Below are positions 1 to 8,845 of a stretch of DNA of 64,000 nt, piece after piece. The position numbers were made by a program, and so were the translations under genes. How positions within the stretch are numbered: the first letter of the stretch is position 1; each line of letters opens with the position of its first letter. The notes under the pieces are model-generated. The model was given only the letters and a program-made list of their open reading frames with translations. It was not told the origin of the DNA and searched no databases. The stretch comes from Oleiphilus messinensis. GTDB lineage: Bacteria; Pseudomonadota; Gammaproteobacteria; Pseudomonadales; Oleiphilaceae. The stretch is taken from assembly GCF_002162375.1 (NCBI RefSeq), contig NZ_CP021425.1, positions 2,167,501 to 2,231,500 of the forward strand. Reading direction: 5' to 3'.

Positions 1-2
1 TG

Positions 3-1061
3 ATAAAAAAATTTCAGAAAATAGAAAGAGTTGATGTCAAATTGTGTGTTACAGGGCAACATCGTGAGATGTTGGACCAAGTGCTTTCCTTGTTTTCGAT
101 CACGCCAGATTTTGATCTCAATATCATGAGAGGAGGTCAGGATTTAACAGACGTTACTGTCTCTGTACTTGCTGGGCTTAAAGATGTTTTTCGCCAGTTT
201 ACTCCGCAGCTGGTCTTAGTTCATGGCGATACCTCTACGACGTTCGTTGCGAGTTTGGCATCGTTTTATCATAAGATCCCTGTTGCCCATGTTGAAGCGG
301 GCTTACGTACAGGTGACCTCTATTCGCCATGGCCAGAAGAGGCGAATCGAAAATTAACAGGAAGCTTGGCTCAATTTCATTTTGCGCCTACCCTGTCAGC
401 CAGGGATAGTTTGTTGCGAGAGAATGTCGACCCTGAGTCAATATACGTAACAGGTAATACAGTGATAGATGCTTTGGAGTATACCAAGGGTATTTTAGAA
501 ACAGATAGTTCATGCTTACGGAAAGTGAAGGAAAAGTTTTCATTTCTTCGAGATGAGGCTTTAATGATACTCGTCACAGGGCATAGAAGAGAAAGTTTTG
601 GGGCTGGGTTTGAGCAAATTTGTATGGCTCTTTCAAATTTGGCACGAAATAATCGCGATTTACAAATCGTATATCCAGTGCATTTGAATCCGAACGTAAA
701 AAAACCAGTATATGATTATCTGAGCAATATAGAAAATATTTTTCTAATTGAACCTCAAGAATACCTCTCTTTTGTGTATCTAATGATGCGTTCCTATATC
801 ATTTTAACTGACTCTGGAGGTATTCAAGAAGAAGGCCCGTCGCTTGGAAAGCCTGTGTTGGTTATGAGAAATACGACGGAAAGGCCTGAAGCTGTTGAGG
901 CTGGAACCGCTAGACTCGTGGGGACTAATGCCGAATTGATTGTTGAACAAGTGACTTTACTGATCGGAAACAAAAATAACTATGAACAAATGAGTCTAGC
1001 CCACAACCCCTATGGAGATGGGCTAGCGAGTCAGCGCATTGTGGATATCTTATCAAGATAA
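3..1061 (+). CDS. wecB: UDP-N-acetylglucosamine 2-epimerase (non-hydrolysing), 5' end cut by window
   Basis: Interconverts UDP-GlcNAc and UDP-ManNAc in the cytoplasm to feed polysaccharide synthesis. The frame is open to the left edge, and the residues before the first possible internal start ([14 protein letters not shown]) still match the family, so the first 20-30 residues lie outside the window. Visible family motifs are the TGQHREML segment, [16 protein letters not shown] followed by [16 protein letters not shown], and [15 protein letters not shown] near the C-terminus, with conserved His, Asp and Glu residues. It is the first gene of the rightward surface-polysaccharide cluster. The identification is firm; the true start is not visible. 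Confidence 0.93.
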   Translation: MKKFQKIERVDVKLCVTGQHREMLDQVLSLFSITPDFDLNIMRGGQDLTDVTVSVLAGLKDVFRQFTPQLVLVHGDTSTTFVASLASFYHKIPVAHVEAGLRTGDLYSPWPEEANRKLTGSLAQFHFAPTLSARDSLLRENVDPESIYVTGNTVIDALEYTKGILETDSSCLRKVKEKFSFLRDEALMILVTGHRRESFGAGFEQICMALSNLARNNRDLQIVYPVHLNPNVKKPVYDYLSNIENIFLIEPQEYLSFVYLMMRSYIILTDSGGIQEEGPSLGKPVLVMRNTTERPEAVEAGTARLVGTNAELIVEQVTLLIGNKNNYEQMSLAHNPYGDGLASQRIVDILSR

Positions 1062-1151
1062 TACGTTGATTGGAGGGGGGTAATAAGTAAGAGATCCATA
1101 TTTAATTAAAGAAAAGTTCGGTCATCGCTCTTTTGGTACAGGTCAGCTTTG

Positions 1152-2243
1152 ATGAATGTGTTAGTACTCTGTAAACGTTATTATACGAACAAAGATCTAA
1201 TTTTAGATTTATTCGGAAGAAATTTCGAGTTGCCAAGGGCTTTGGCTGCGCGCGGGCATAGTGTTTTAGTAATAGCATTGGATTACAAAGGCAAGAGAAT
1301 GGTGGAGCGGGAGGTTGATGGTGTCCACTTGATTTCTCTGCCACTGATCAGCTTCTCGGTATTTGGGGGAGGGAGAAAAGTTTTCAAAGCTATGAAAGCG
1401 TTCTCACCAACCCATATTATTGGTAGTGGTGATAGTCATTTGGGCTTTATTGCCGTATATACTGCAAGGATGATGCGAGCATTTTCTGTGTTTGATGTTT
1501 ATGACCATTATTTATCGTTTGGTAGCAATAGATTGCCTCTTATGAAGCGCATGTTCTATACAGCATCGAGAAAATCTGATCTCGTTCTCTGCGCTAGTAA
1601 GAATCTAGAGAAATTTTTGCGTCCATATAGTAACAACATATGTCTAATCGAAAACGGAGTCGATTCGCTGAGATTTAAACCTGAAAATCAAGCTCTCTGT
1701 CGGCGAAAACTTGGTCTTGATGTTTCTGCTGTTATCGTTGGGTATTTTGGTTCGATGGAACCAATGCGTGGCATTGAATATCTGATTGAGGCTTGTCAAG
1801 GGTTAATAGGAAAGCACTGCAGATTGAAGTTGTTAATGGCAGGTAAAAAATCAGATCAGTTGAGCCTGTCGCAATCATGGATAGACTACCGGGGGCAAGT
1901 TACTCAAGATGAAGTTGTAACAATGATTAATGCATGTGATGTTGTTGCAATTCCTTATTTATCCAATCCGTTGGTTGACTTTGGTAACTCATGCAAGATT
2001 GGAGAATACTTAGCTTGCCAGGTTCCAATCGTGACAACGAGCGTTGACAATCTTGTTGTTAATTTTCCAGAGGTATTGGAATCTCTCGCTGAGGCAGTAT
2101 GTAGGCCTGGTAATACTAGTGAATTACTAAAAGTTATTGATTGGCAATTGCAAACCAAGCGAGTAGCAAAATGTCCTCCGCGGATATATTGGCCTTGGCT
2201 CGGTGAAAAATTAGAGTCTTCTTTATTGCGATTGAACTTGTAG
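1152..2243 (+). CDS. Glycosyltransferase, GT4-like (GT-B fold)
   Basis: Probable cytoplasmic glycosyltransferase adding a sugar to the lipid-linked O-unit. The N-terminal half begins MNVLVLCKRYY and contains an ALAARGHSV segment typical of GT-B donors/acceptors; the C-terminal half has YFGSMEPMRGIEYLIEA and a KIGEYLA segment where GT4 enzymes carry the donor-binding acidic residue. Of two adjacent start codons (TTG at 1149, ATG at 1152) the ATG is preferred. It sits 90 bp after wecB and 60 bp before rfbF in the same direction, so it is probably part of the same transcript. Donor and acceptor cannot be read from the sequence. Confidence 0.8.
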   Translation: MNVLVLCKRYYTNKDLILDLFGRNFELPRALAARGHSVLVIALDYKGKRMVEREVDGVHLISLPLISFSVFGGGRKVFKAMKAFSPTHIIGSGDSHLGFIAVYTARMMRAFSVFDVYDHYLSFGSNRLPLMKRMFYTASRKSDLVLCASKNLEKFLRPYSNNICLIENGVDSLRFKPENQALCRRKLGLDVSAVIVGYFGSMEPMRGIEYLIEACQGLIGKHCRLKLLMAGKKSDQLSLSQSWIDYRGQVTQDEVVTMINACDVVAIPYLSNPLVDFGNSCKIGEYLACQVPIVTTSVDNLVVNFPEVLESLAEAVCRPGNTSELLKVIDWQLQTKRVAKCPPRIYWPWLGEKLESSLLRLNL

Positions 2244-2304
2244 CTTCCTTTATATTTGACAGGTTGGTTTGATTCGTTAATTTATTGTAAATGATAAGTG
2301 GGTG

Positions 2305-3087
2305 ATGCTGTTGAAAGTGGTAATTCTAGCGGGTGGGTTTGGCACAAGAATAGGTGAAGAGACGGATATCCGACCGAAGCCGATGATAGAAATTGGTGGA
2401 CACCCAATCCTTTGGCATATCATGAAATCCTATTCTCACTACGGGTTCAAAGACTTTATTATTCTTCTTGGTTACAAGGGGTTTCATATTAAGCAGTTCT
2501 TTGTTGATTATTATATGTTCAATAGCGATATTGCTATCGATATGTCCAATAATAGCATGGATGTTTTAAACAATAAGGCCGAAGATTGGAAGGTTACATT
2601 AATTGATACAGGTCTCGAGACACAGACTGGAGGTAGGGTCCTACGAGCGAAACCTTATATTGGTGATGAGACTTTCATGCTGACCTATGGTGACGGGGTC
2701 TCAGATATCAATATTGAAGCGTTGGTTGATTTTCATAAACAACATAATAAGTTGTTGACAATGACCTCTGTCCAACCGGAAGGCCGTTTTGGTGCAATAG
2801 ATTTTGATTCTGACGGGGCTGTTAAAGAGTTTCGAGAAAAACCGCCGGGAGATAATACCTGGATTAATGCTGGTTATATGGTGTGCGACCCGGGAATTTT
2901 TGATTATTTGGGCTCAGGCGATCAAACGGTGCTGGAGCGAGAACCCATGGAAAATATGGCAAAGATGGGGCAGGTGATGGCCTATCGCCATTCTGGATTT
3001 TGGAAATGTATGGATACTACGAGAGATAAGCGTTTGTTGAATGGTCTCTGGGATAGTGGGCAAGCTAAGTGGTGCAGTTGGTTGTGA
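2305..3087 (+). CDS. rfbF: Glucose-1-phosphate cytidylyltransferase
   Basis: Makes CDP-glucose from CTP and glucose 1-phosphate, first step of CDP-deoxyhexose synthesis. The nucleotidyltransferase signature is intact near the N-terminus (VVILAGGFGTRIGEET, then RPKPMIEIGG), followed by LTYGDGVSDI and a REKPPGDNTWINAGY segment characteristic of RfbF. Length of about 257-261 residues is normal. GTG 2302, ATG 2305 and TTG 2311 are all possible starts; the last would give the typical MKVVILAGG beginning. The stop overlaps the start region of rfbG, implying translational coupling. Confident family call. Confidence 0.93.
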   Translation: MLLKVVILAGGFGTRIGEETDIRPKPMIEIGGHPILWHIMKSYSHYGFKDFIILLGYKGFHIKQFFVDYYMFNSDIAIDMSNNSMDVLNNKAEDWKVTLIDTGLETQTGGRVLRAKPYIGDETFMLTYGDGVSDINIEALVDFHKQHNKLLTMTSVQPEGRFGAIDFDSDGAVKEFREKPPGDNTWINAGYMVCDPGIFDYLGSGDQTVLEREPMENMAKMGQVMAYRHSGFWKCMDTTRDKRLLNGLWDSGQAKWCSWL

Positions 3088-3089
3088 GT

Positions 3090-4166
3090 ATGCTGTTTGG
3101 CGATAGATATCGTGGAGCTCGAGTATTAATTACTGGCCACACAGGTTTCAAAGGGTCATGGTTGAGTCTTTGGCTGGATAAATTAGGTGCAACCATTAAA
3201 GGTATTTCTTTGAGTGGTTATTTTCCTAATAACCATTGGGAATTGTTGGACATAAGCTCAATTGAAGATTCACGTATTGATATACGTGATGCCCAATGTC
3301 TCAGTATGGCCATAAATGCCTTTAAACCAGATATTGTATTTCACTTGGCTGCACAGTCTTTAGTTCGGCAAAGTTATTCATCACCTTTGGATAGCTGGTC
3401 GACAAATGTCATGGGTACAGCAAATTTACTTGAGGCCTGTAGAGGTTGCACCTCTGTAAAAGCGATAATCGTGGTAACGACAGATAAGTGCTACGAGAAT
3501 AAAGAATGGGTTTGGGGTTATAGAGAGACTGACGCATTGGGAGGGTACGACCCTTACAGTGCTTCAAAAGCGGCTGCGGAAATACTTGTATCTAGCTACA
3601 GGCGCTCTTTTTTTGGGTCGATAGGTTCGCCAATGGTGGCAACAGCTCGTGCTGGTAATGTTATTGGTGGAGGCGATTGGTCTGATGATCGGCTTATACC
3701 CGATGTGGTGCGTTGTGCATTGCGAGGTGCACCTGCAACAATTAGATCGCCGAATTCGATTCGTCCATGGCAGCATGTGTTGGAATCTCTTTCCGGTTAT
3801 TTGTTGCTTGGAGAACGGCTACTTGAAGGTAATTCAGACTATGCTGATGCGTGGAACTTTGGTCCGGTTAATGAAGGCCATTATCGGGTAGAAGACGTTT
3901 TGAAAATTATGAAAAAAACTTGGTCAGACATTGAGTGGTTGAGCTCAAGTGGGGATGGTCTCCATGAGTCAGTTGCTCTACAGTTAGATAGCGCTAAAGC
4001 GAGACAAAAACTCAATTGGCGGCCTGTATGGAGTATTCAAAAAGGAATAGATCAAACTGCTGGTTGGTATAAGGCATGGCAGTTAAGTAATGAGGCCATT
4101 TCGCGAATACAGCTCGATGAATATATACAGTCTGCTGTTGAAGAGAAGCTTGTGTGGTGTAGTTAA
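3090..4166 (+). CDS. rfbG: CDP-glucose 4,6-dehydratase
   Basis: Extended SDR enzyme converting CDP-glucose to CDP-4-keto-6-deoxyglucose. The Rossmann motif ITGHTGFKGSW is the specific RfbG form, and the catalytic YSASK (YxxxK) follows DPY around mid-protein. RARAGNVIGGGDW and PNSIRPWQHVLE are further family segments. The preferred start is ATG 3090, just after the rfbF stop; GTG 3084 overlaps that stop and is also possible. The next gene starts inside the stop (TAATG). The pair rfbF-rfbG fixes the nucleotide as CDP for the sugar built by the next genes. Confidence 0.93.
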   Translation: MLFGDRYRGARVLITGHTGFKGSWLSLWLDKLGATIKGISLSGYFPNNHWELLDISSIEDSRIDIRDAQCLSMAINAFKPDIVFHLAAQSLVRQSYSSPLDSWSTNVMGTANLLEACRGCTSVKAIIVVTTDKCYENKEWVWGYRETDALGGYDPYSASKAAAEILVSSYRRSFFGSIGSPMVATARAGNVIGGGDWSDDRLIPDVVRCALRGAPATIRSPNSIRPWQHVLESLSGYLLLGERLLEGNSDYADAWNFGPVNEGHYRVEDVLKIMKKTWSDIEWLSSSGDGLHESVALQLDSAKARQKLNWRPVWSIQKGIDQTAGWYKAWQLSNEAISRIQLDEYIQSAVEEKLVWCS

Positions 4167-4720
4167 TGAAAGTGGAAGAAACGTATTTAAAGGGCGTTTT
4201 TGTCGTAGAAACGAGTCCTCTGATTGATACCAGAGGTAGTTTTGAGCGTTTTTTTTGTGATAGAGAGTTGGATCCATACTTAGTGGGGGAGCAGCCCATT
4301 AATCAGATCAACTACTCCGTGAATACTCAAAAAGGAACAATCAGAGGTATTCACTATCAAACCGCTCCTCATGCTGAAACGAAAATGGTTCGGTGTGTTA
4401 AAGGGCGAGTCTGGGACGTGGCTGTCGACCTGAGATACAGATCGCCAACGTTCCTGAAGTGGTATGCGATAGAATTGTCTCCTTCAAGTCATAATATGGT
4501 GATCATACCTAAAGGGGTTGCTCACGGCTATCAGACAATTGAGGAAGATAGTCATTTACTTTATTTGCATACAGCACATTACAACTCCGATGCTCAAGCG
4601 GGTCTGGCATGGAATGACCCTGAGTTAAAAATCACCTGGCCTCTCCCCTCAGAAGCTTTATCTGATCGAGATAAACGGCATCGGTTTATAAGTGAAGATT
4701 TTATTGGAGTTGAACTTTGA
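4166..4720 (+). CDS. RmlC-like deoxysugar 3- or 3,5-epimerase
   Basis: Cupin-fold epimerase of the dTDP-4-dehydrorhamnose 3,5-epimerase family, 184 residues (normal length). Conserved pieces are DTRGSFER near the N-terminus, RGIHYQ carrying the catalytic His, KMVRCVKGRVWDVAVDLR carrying the active-site Lys, and IPKGVAHGYQ. In this setting, between a CDP-glucose dehydratase and a C-methyltransferase, it most likely acts on the CDP-4-keto-6-deoxy sugar, as NovW does on the dTDP form in noviose synthesis. It is not proof of rhamnose synthesis, since rmlA, rmlB and rmlD are not beside it. Translationally coupled on both sides (TAATG and TTGA overlaps). Confidence 0.85.
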   Translation: MKVEETYLKGVFVVETSPLIDTRGSFERFFCDRELDPYLVGEQPINQINYSVNTQKGTIRGIHYQTAPHAETKMVRCVKGRVWDVAVDLRYRSPTFLKWYAIELSPSSHNMVIIPKGVAHGYQTIEEDSHLLYLHTAHYNSDAQAGLAWNDPELKITWPLPSEALSDRDKRHRFISEDFIGVEL

Positions 4721-5940
4721 AATGTCGCCACTGTTCCAATACACTTATTAAAACTTGGTTAGACTTGGGCTACTCTCCTCCTTCCAATGCCTACCTGTCT
4801 GAAGATTCCTTATTGTTCCCCGAAACGCATTTTCCACTTCGACTATATGTGTGTGATAGGTGTTGGTTGGTTCAAACGGAGGATTATGCTAGTGAGAAAG
4901 AACTATTTTCCTCTGATTATGCATACTTTTCTTCGTATTCTCAAAGTTGGTTAGAACACGCTTCTGTTTTTTGTGAAGATATAATTAAACGTTTATCTTT
5001 AGGGGGCAGGTCTCTCGTGGTAGAAGTCGCTTCGAATGATGGCTATCTATTGAAGAACATGCTCAATGCGGGGATACCATGTTTAGGTATAGAACCGACA
5101 GATAGTACTGCATCTGTAGCTGAGTCTAAAGGTATTCCTGTAATTCGAAAGTTTTTTGGAACGGATTTGGCTGAATCTCTTGTACATATGGGAAAAGCTG
5201 CTGACCTGATTGTCTGCAATAATGTTCTGGCTCATGTCCCTGATATTAATGACTTTGCTAAAGGCTTGAAAATTGCACTTAAGAGTGAAGGAACGATAAC
5301 GCTTGAGTTCCCACATTTGTTACAGCTGATTAAACACTGTCAGTTTGACACGGTATATCATGAGCACTACTCCTATCTTTCTCTCAATGTGGTCGAAACC
5401 GTTTTTAAAGCAGTTGGCCTCAAAGTGTTTGATGTAGACGAGCTTGATACTCATGGGGGGAGTTTGCGCGTATTTGCTTGCCATGAAGAAGATCAAAGAA
5501 GTTTAAGCGATAACAGGCTCAGAATTCTGAAGGAAGAAGAAGAGTTTGGTTTACTTTCTTCTCAAGCCTTCTCAGACTTTCAAGAAAGAGTACTCGAAAT
5601 AAAGTTAAATTTAGTGGGATTCTTAGTTCAACAAAAAAAAGATGGTAAGCGAATAGCAGCATATGGGGCAGCAGCGAAGGGTAATACACTTTTAAACTAT
5701 TGTGGTATCCATTCTGATTTGATTTCTTACGTCGTGGATGCTTCACCGTATAAACAAGGCCTTTATATGCCGGGATCACACCTCCCGATAGTTGATGAGC
5801 AAGTGTTACGTGATGATAAACCTGACTACGTTTTAGTATTGCCATGGAATTTAGTCAACGAAATCGTGGTGCAGCTGGACTATGTGAGGGAGTGGGGCGG
5901 AAGACTGCTGAGAGCCGTTCCGAGACTAGAGATGATGTGA
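4717..5940 (+). CDS. Sugar C-methyltransferase, NovU/TylC3-like, with N-terminal zinc motif
   Basis: SAM-dependent C-methyltransferase of nucleotide-linked keto sugars. Three parts are visible: an N-terminal zinc-binding module (CRHCSN near residue 3 and CDRCW near residue 47), a Rossmann methyltransferase core (VVEVASNDGYLLKNM, then VCNNVLAHVPDI), and a C-terminal module with YGAAAKGNTLLNY. This is the architecture of NovU and TylCIII. These enzymes methylate carbon next to a keto group, so the 4-keto product of RfbG and the epimerase is the natural substrate. TTG start overlaps the previous stop. Position of methylation (C3 or C5) is not decidable from sequence. Confidence 0.85.
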   Translation: MKCRHCSNTLIKTWLDLGYSPPSNAYLSEDSLLFPETHFPLRLYVCDRCWLVQTEDYASEKELFSSDYAYFSSYSQSWLEHASVFCEDIIKRLSLGGRSLVVEVASNDGYLLKNMLNAGIPCLGIEPTDSTASVAESKGIPVIRKFFGTDLAESLVHMGKAADLIVCNNVLAHVPDINDFAKGLKIALKSEGTITLEFPHLLQLIKHCQFDTVYHEHYSYLSLNVVETVFKAVGLKVFDVDELDTHGGSLRVFACHEEDQRSLSDNRLRILKEEEEFGLLSSQAFSDFQERVLEIKLNLVGFLVQQKKDGKRIAAYGAAAKGNTLLNYCGIHSDLISYVVDASPYKQGLYMPGSHLPIVDEQVLRDDKPDYVLVLPWNLVNEIVVQLDYVREWGGRLLRAVPRLEMM

Positions 5941-5956
5941 ACATAGTGTGAAATTT

Positions 5957-7057
5957 ATGATGAAGATTGCTTACACAAAACCTTCGATAACCAGTCTCGA
6001 AATCAGTTATGTAGAAGACGCAATTAGAAATGGTTGGGGGGCGTCATGTTATGATTATATTCACAAATTTGAGAAATCCTTCAAAGATCATCTGGGGGTT
6101 GACTATGCAATAGCGACTTCGAGCTGCACTGGAGCGCTTCATATGGGGTTGGCCGCTCTCGGCATAGGTAGGGGGGATGAGGTAATACTGGCTGATACAA
6201 ATTGGATTGCCTCGGTTGCCCCAGTAGTGCATTTGGGAGCAACGCCTGTCTTTGTAGATATATTGGAAGATACATGGTGTATAGACCCCCGTCAGATTGA
6301 GGCCGCAGTCACAAAGGATACTAAAGCAATAATTGCTGTGCATCTGTACGGGAATTTGTGTGATATGAATCAGATCCTGAGAATCGCCGATAAGTATGAT
6401 TTGGCGGTGATTGAGGACTCAGCAGAGGCGATAGGGTCAAGCTATTTTGGTAACAGCGCTGGCAGCATAGGTGATTTCGGCGTATTTTCATTTCATGGCA
6501 CAAAGACAATGACCACTGGTGAAGGGGGAATGTTTGTTACCAATGACCAAGCTCTATTTGATAAGGTGTTGACGTTTTCTAACCATGGAAGATCCTCTAT
6601 TGAGAGTAGGCAGTTTTGGGCGGAGTCAATCGGGTATAAGTATAAAATATCAAACATTCAAGCAGCTCTTGGTTGTGCTCAAGCGGAAAGGCTTGAGGAG
6701 CTAGTGCAAAGGAAAAAGCAGATTTTTACTTATTATTACGACAATCTACATTCGCTTGAAGGCATAACATTGAATCCCAAAAAGTATGGTTGTGAAAGCG
6801 GCTATTGGATGCCGAATATTGTATTTGATCAAAAATTGGGTATTTCCCGAGAATTACTTATTCGGACATTTCAACAAAACGATATTGATGCCAGGGTATT
6901 TTTTTGGCCGCTCTCGGCGTTGGATGTCTTTAACAGCAAAAACAATACACCAAATGCTTACTCTATTAGTGCTCGGGCCTGTAATTTGCCCAGCTACCAT
7001 GATATTACATTTTCAGAGCAAGACAGAGTGGTTGATGTTATCCGATCATTGTTGTAG
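5957..7057 (+). CDS. DegT/DnrJ/EryC1 family sugar aminotransferase
   Basis: PLP-dependent aminotransferase that aminates keto sugars, similar to GDP-perosamine synthase (RfbE). The PLP lysine is at about residue 183 in FSFHGTKTMTTGEGG; EDSAEAIGS contains the PLP-phosphate/pyridine-binding region. The Lys matters: the related CDP-sugar 3-dehydrase RfbH has His at this point, so this enzyme transaminates and does not dehydrate. It follows the C-methyltransferase by 16 bp (7 bp if the alternative GTG at 5948 is used). The next gene is an acyltransferase of the PglD type, which suggests an N-acylated 4-amino sugar. Confidence 0.88.
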   Translation: MMKIAYTKPSITSLEISYVEDAIRNGWGASCYDYIHKFEKSFKDHLGVDYAIATSSCTGALHMGLAALGIGRGDEVILADTNWIASVAPVVHLGATPVFVDILEDTWCIDPRQIEAAVTKDTKAIIAVHLYGNLCDMNQILRIADKYDLAVIEDSAEAIGSSYFGNSAGSIGDFGVFSFHGTKTMTTGEGGMFVTNDQALFDKVLTFSNHGRSSIESRQFWAESIGYKYKISNIQAALGCAQAERLEELVQRKKQIFTYYYDNLHSLEGITLNPKKYGCESGYWMPNIVFDQKLGISRELLIRTFQQNDIDARVFFWPLSALDVFNSKNNTPNAYSISARACNLPSYHDITFSEQDRVVDVIRSLL

Positions 7058-7332
7058 TCGGTTGTTAAAGCTACTAAAGAGTTCTCCTATTACGATCACC
7101 AAGGAATATATAAGGCATGGTGAATGGTCAGATTTTAGGGCAAATTTATTAAGGTAGGCGGTATTGTTTCGCGACGGAGTTGGTCGATGTGAATTGCTTA
7201 TTTTATTTGTGTAAAAGTGACTGCGTTAAAAAAAGTAATCAAACTTAGCTGAACTAATTAATATTCGTGATTTAGTCATGATCAGGAAATGCCGAGAGGT
7301 AACCAATAGGATTAAAATAAAGAGGCCTTCTA

Positions 7333-8019
7333 ATGAATGTCAACAGCGGTTCGATAGTTTTTGTTGGGGCAGCAAATCCCGAAACAATCAGGATGATCCT
7401 AGCGGTGCAAACTGCTACACCTAATTTCAGGGTCTATGGTTTCATAGATAACGACCCTGACAAGAAGGGTACAGAGTTTTATGGATACCCTATTTTTGGG
7501 GGAGTTGAGTGTGTACCTAGGTTGGTGGAACTTGGTATTCAATTTGTTAATCTAATCACTGGTGATTTACAGTCCCGGTTTTCGGTTAGTCGCGAGATCG
7601 CTAGACTGGGGGGGAAATTCACCAATTTTGTACACCCGAATGTCAACCTAACAATGACTGATATTGGCGTGGGCAACTATATTCAGGAAAGTGTAATCGT
7701 TCAAGCTGGGGTTTCAATTGGCGATAATGCCAGCATTCATATGGGGAGCTTGATCGGTCATGAATCCTCAATCGGTAATTCTGTATTTTTAGCTCATGCT
7801 GTAAGTGTGTCTGGGTGCTGTGAGATCGGGGACGGGTGCTTTATAGGAACAAACGCGACAATACTCCCCAGGATTACAATTGGAAAGTGGTCAACAATCG
7901 GTGCTGGTGCTGTTGTTACCAAGAGTATTCCAGACTACAGTGTAGTTGTGGGAAACCCGGGGAAGATTATAAAAACAAATAATCAAGTGTTTGATGGTGG
8001 AGATATTTTTAGTGAGTGA
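7333..8019 (+). CDS. NeuD/PglD-like sugar N- or O-acyltransferase
   Basis: Acyltransferase with an N-terminal PglD-type nucleotide-sugar binding domain (about residues 1-95, beginning SIVFVGAANPE) and a C-terminal left-handed beta-helix of hexapeptide repeats (about 105-215). Histidines in GSLIGHESSIG and FLAHAVSVSG lie where PglD carries its catalytic base. PglD acetylates the 4-amino group of UDP-4-amino-dideoxy sugars, and the upstream aminotransferase makes such an amine plausible here. A 275-bp non-coding gap precedes it with an A/T-rich stretch that may hold an internal promoter. The acyl group is assumed to be acetyl; that is inference. Confidence 0.85.
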   Translation: MNVNSGSIVFVGAANPETIRMILAVQTATPNFRVYGFIDNDPDKKGTEFYGYPIFGGVECVPRLVELGIQFVNLITGDLQSRFSVSREIARLGGKFTNFVHPNVNLTMTDIGVGNYIQESVIVQAGVSIGDNASIHMGSLIGHESSIGNSVFLAHAVSVSGCCEIGDGCFIGTNATILPRITIGKWSTIGAGAVVTKSIPDYSVVVGNPGKIIKTNNQVFDGGDIFSE

Positions 8020-8836
8020 CGTTAAACCTTTGATCCAGTTTCGTCAAGAGTGTAAAGCTAATATCGAGAAAATGGGGCAAGATGAAGAACTGCGCCAACG
8101 CTCCTTAGATTGGAATATCCGTACCGCACAGTATAAATATACTTATAATTTTAATGTGTTAGGTAGACCAATAATTCAATTTCCTCAGGACATAGTTCAA
8201 TTACAAGAAGTGGTATGGTCCGTTAAGCCAGATCTGATTATTGAGACTGGAATTGCACATGGTGGGTCTCTAATCTTAAGTGCAGCAATGCTATCTATGT
8301 TGGATTATTGTGAAGCTGTGGAGCAGGGCTGTGTGCTTGATCCTAATGAGTCAAATCGACGTGTTTTGGGGATAGATATAGAAATTCGCCCTCACAATTT
8401 AAAAGCGATTGAAGAGCATCCTCTACACCACAAAATTGATATGTTACAAGGATCCTCTATAGATACCGATATAATCAATCGCGTTCACGAGTATGCTTCT
8501 AAATACGAGAGAGTTTTGGTAATACTTGACTCTAATCATACTCATGAGCACGTACTGGAGGAGCTAAGAGCGTATGCACCTTTAACTACAAAAGGGAGTT
8601 ATTGCATTGTTTTTGACACCGTGGTTGAGGACCTTCCTGATAGCCTTTTTCCTGATCGTCCTTGGGGGCAAGGTAACAATCCAAAAACTGCTGTAATGCA
8701 ATACTTAGATGAGCTGAATGAAAAGGATATTCACTCTAAAGGTGGAATACCTCTTAAATTCGAAATAGATAAAACAGTCGAGCAAAAGCTGCTGATTACT
8801 GTAGCCCCGGATGGTTATTTGCGTCGAATTGAATAG
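8012..8836 (+). CDS. CmcI/cephalosporin-hydroxylase family protein (probable SAM methyltransferase)
   Basis: Member of the CmcI family, which includes cephamycin biosynthesis CmcI and rhamnosyl O-methyltransferases. Visible motifs are IIETGIAHGGSLILSA (SAM-binding loop), GIDIEIRPHN, VILDSNHTHEHV and FDTVVEDLP. GTG 8012 overlapping the previous stop gives MSDVKPLIQF and is preferred over TTG 7991 or ATG 7994. In polysaccharide loci, family members are likely sugar O-methyltransferases, so it probably caps or decorates the O-unit. The name hydroxylase is historical; no iron-binding motif is seen. Substrate unknown. Confidence 0.8.
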   Translation: MSDVKPLIQFRQECKANIEKMGQDEELRQRSLDWNIRTAQYKYTYNFNVLGRPIIQFPQDIVQLQEVVWSVKPDLIIETGIAHGGSLILSAAMLSMLDYCEAVEQGCVLDPNESNRRVLGIDIEIRPHNLKAIEEHPLHHKIDMLQGSSIDTDIINRVHEYASKYERVLVILDSNHTHEHVLEELRAYAPLTTKGSYCIVFDTVVEDLPDSLFPDRPWGQGNNPKTAVMQYLDELNEKDIHSKGGIPLKFEIDKTVEQKLLITVAPDGYLRRIE

Positions 8837-8845
8837 CAGTAAGAT

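Noticed and set aside
6786-7157. Open frame running from inside the aminotransferase into the gap
   Set aside because: It is a shadow of the aminotransferase in another frame; the part past 7057 matches nothing.
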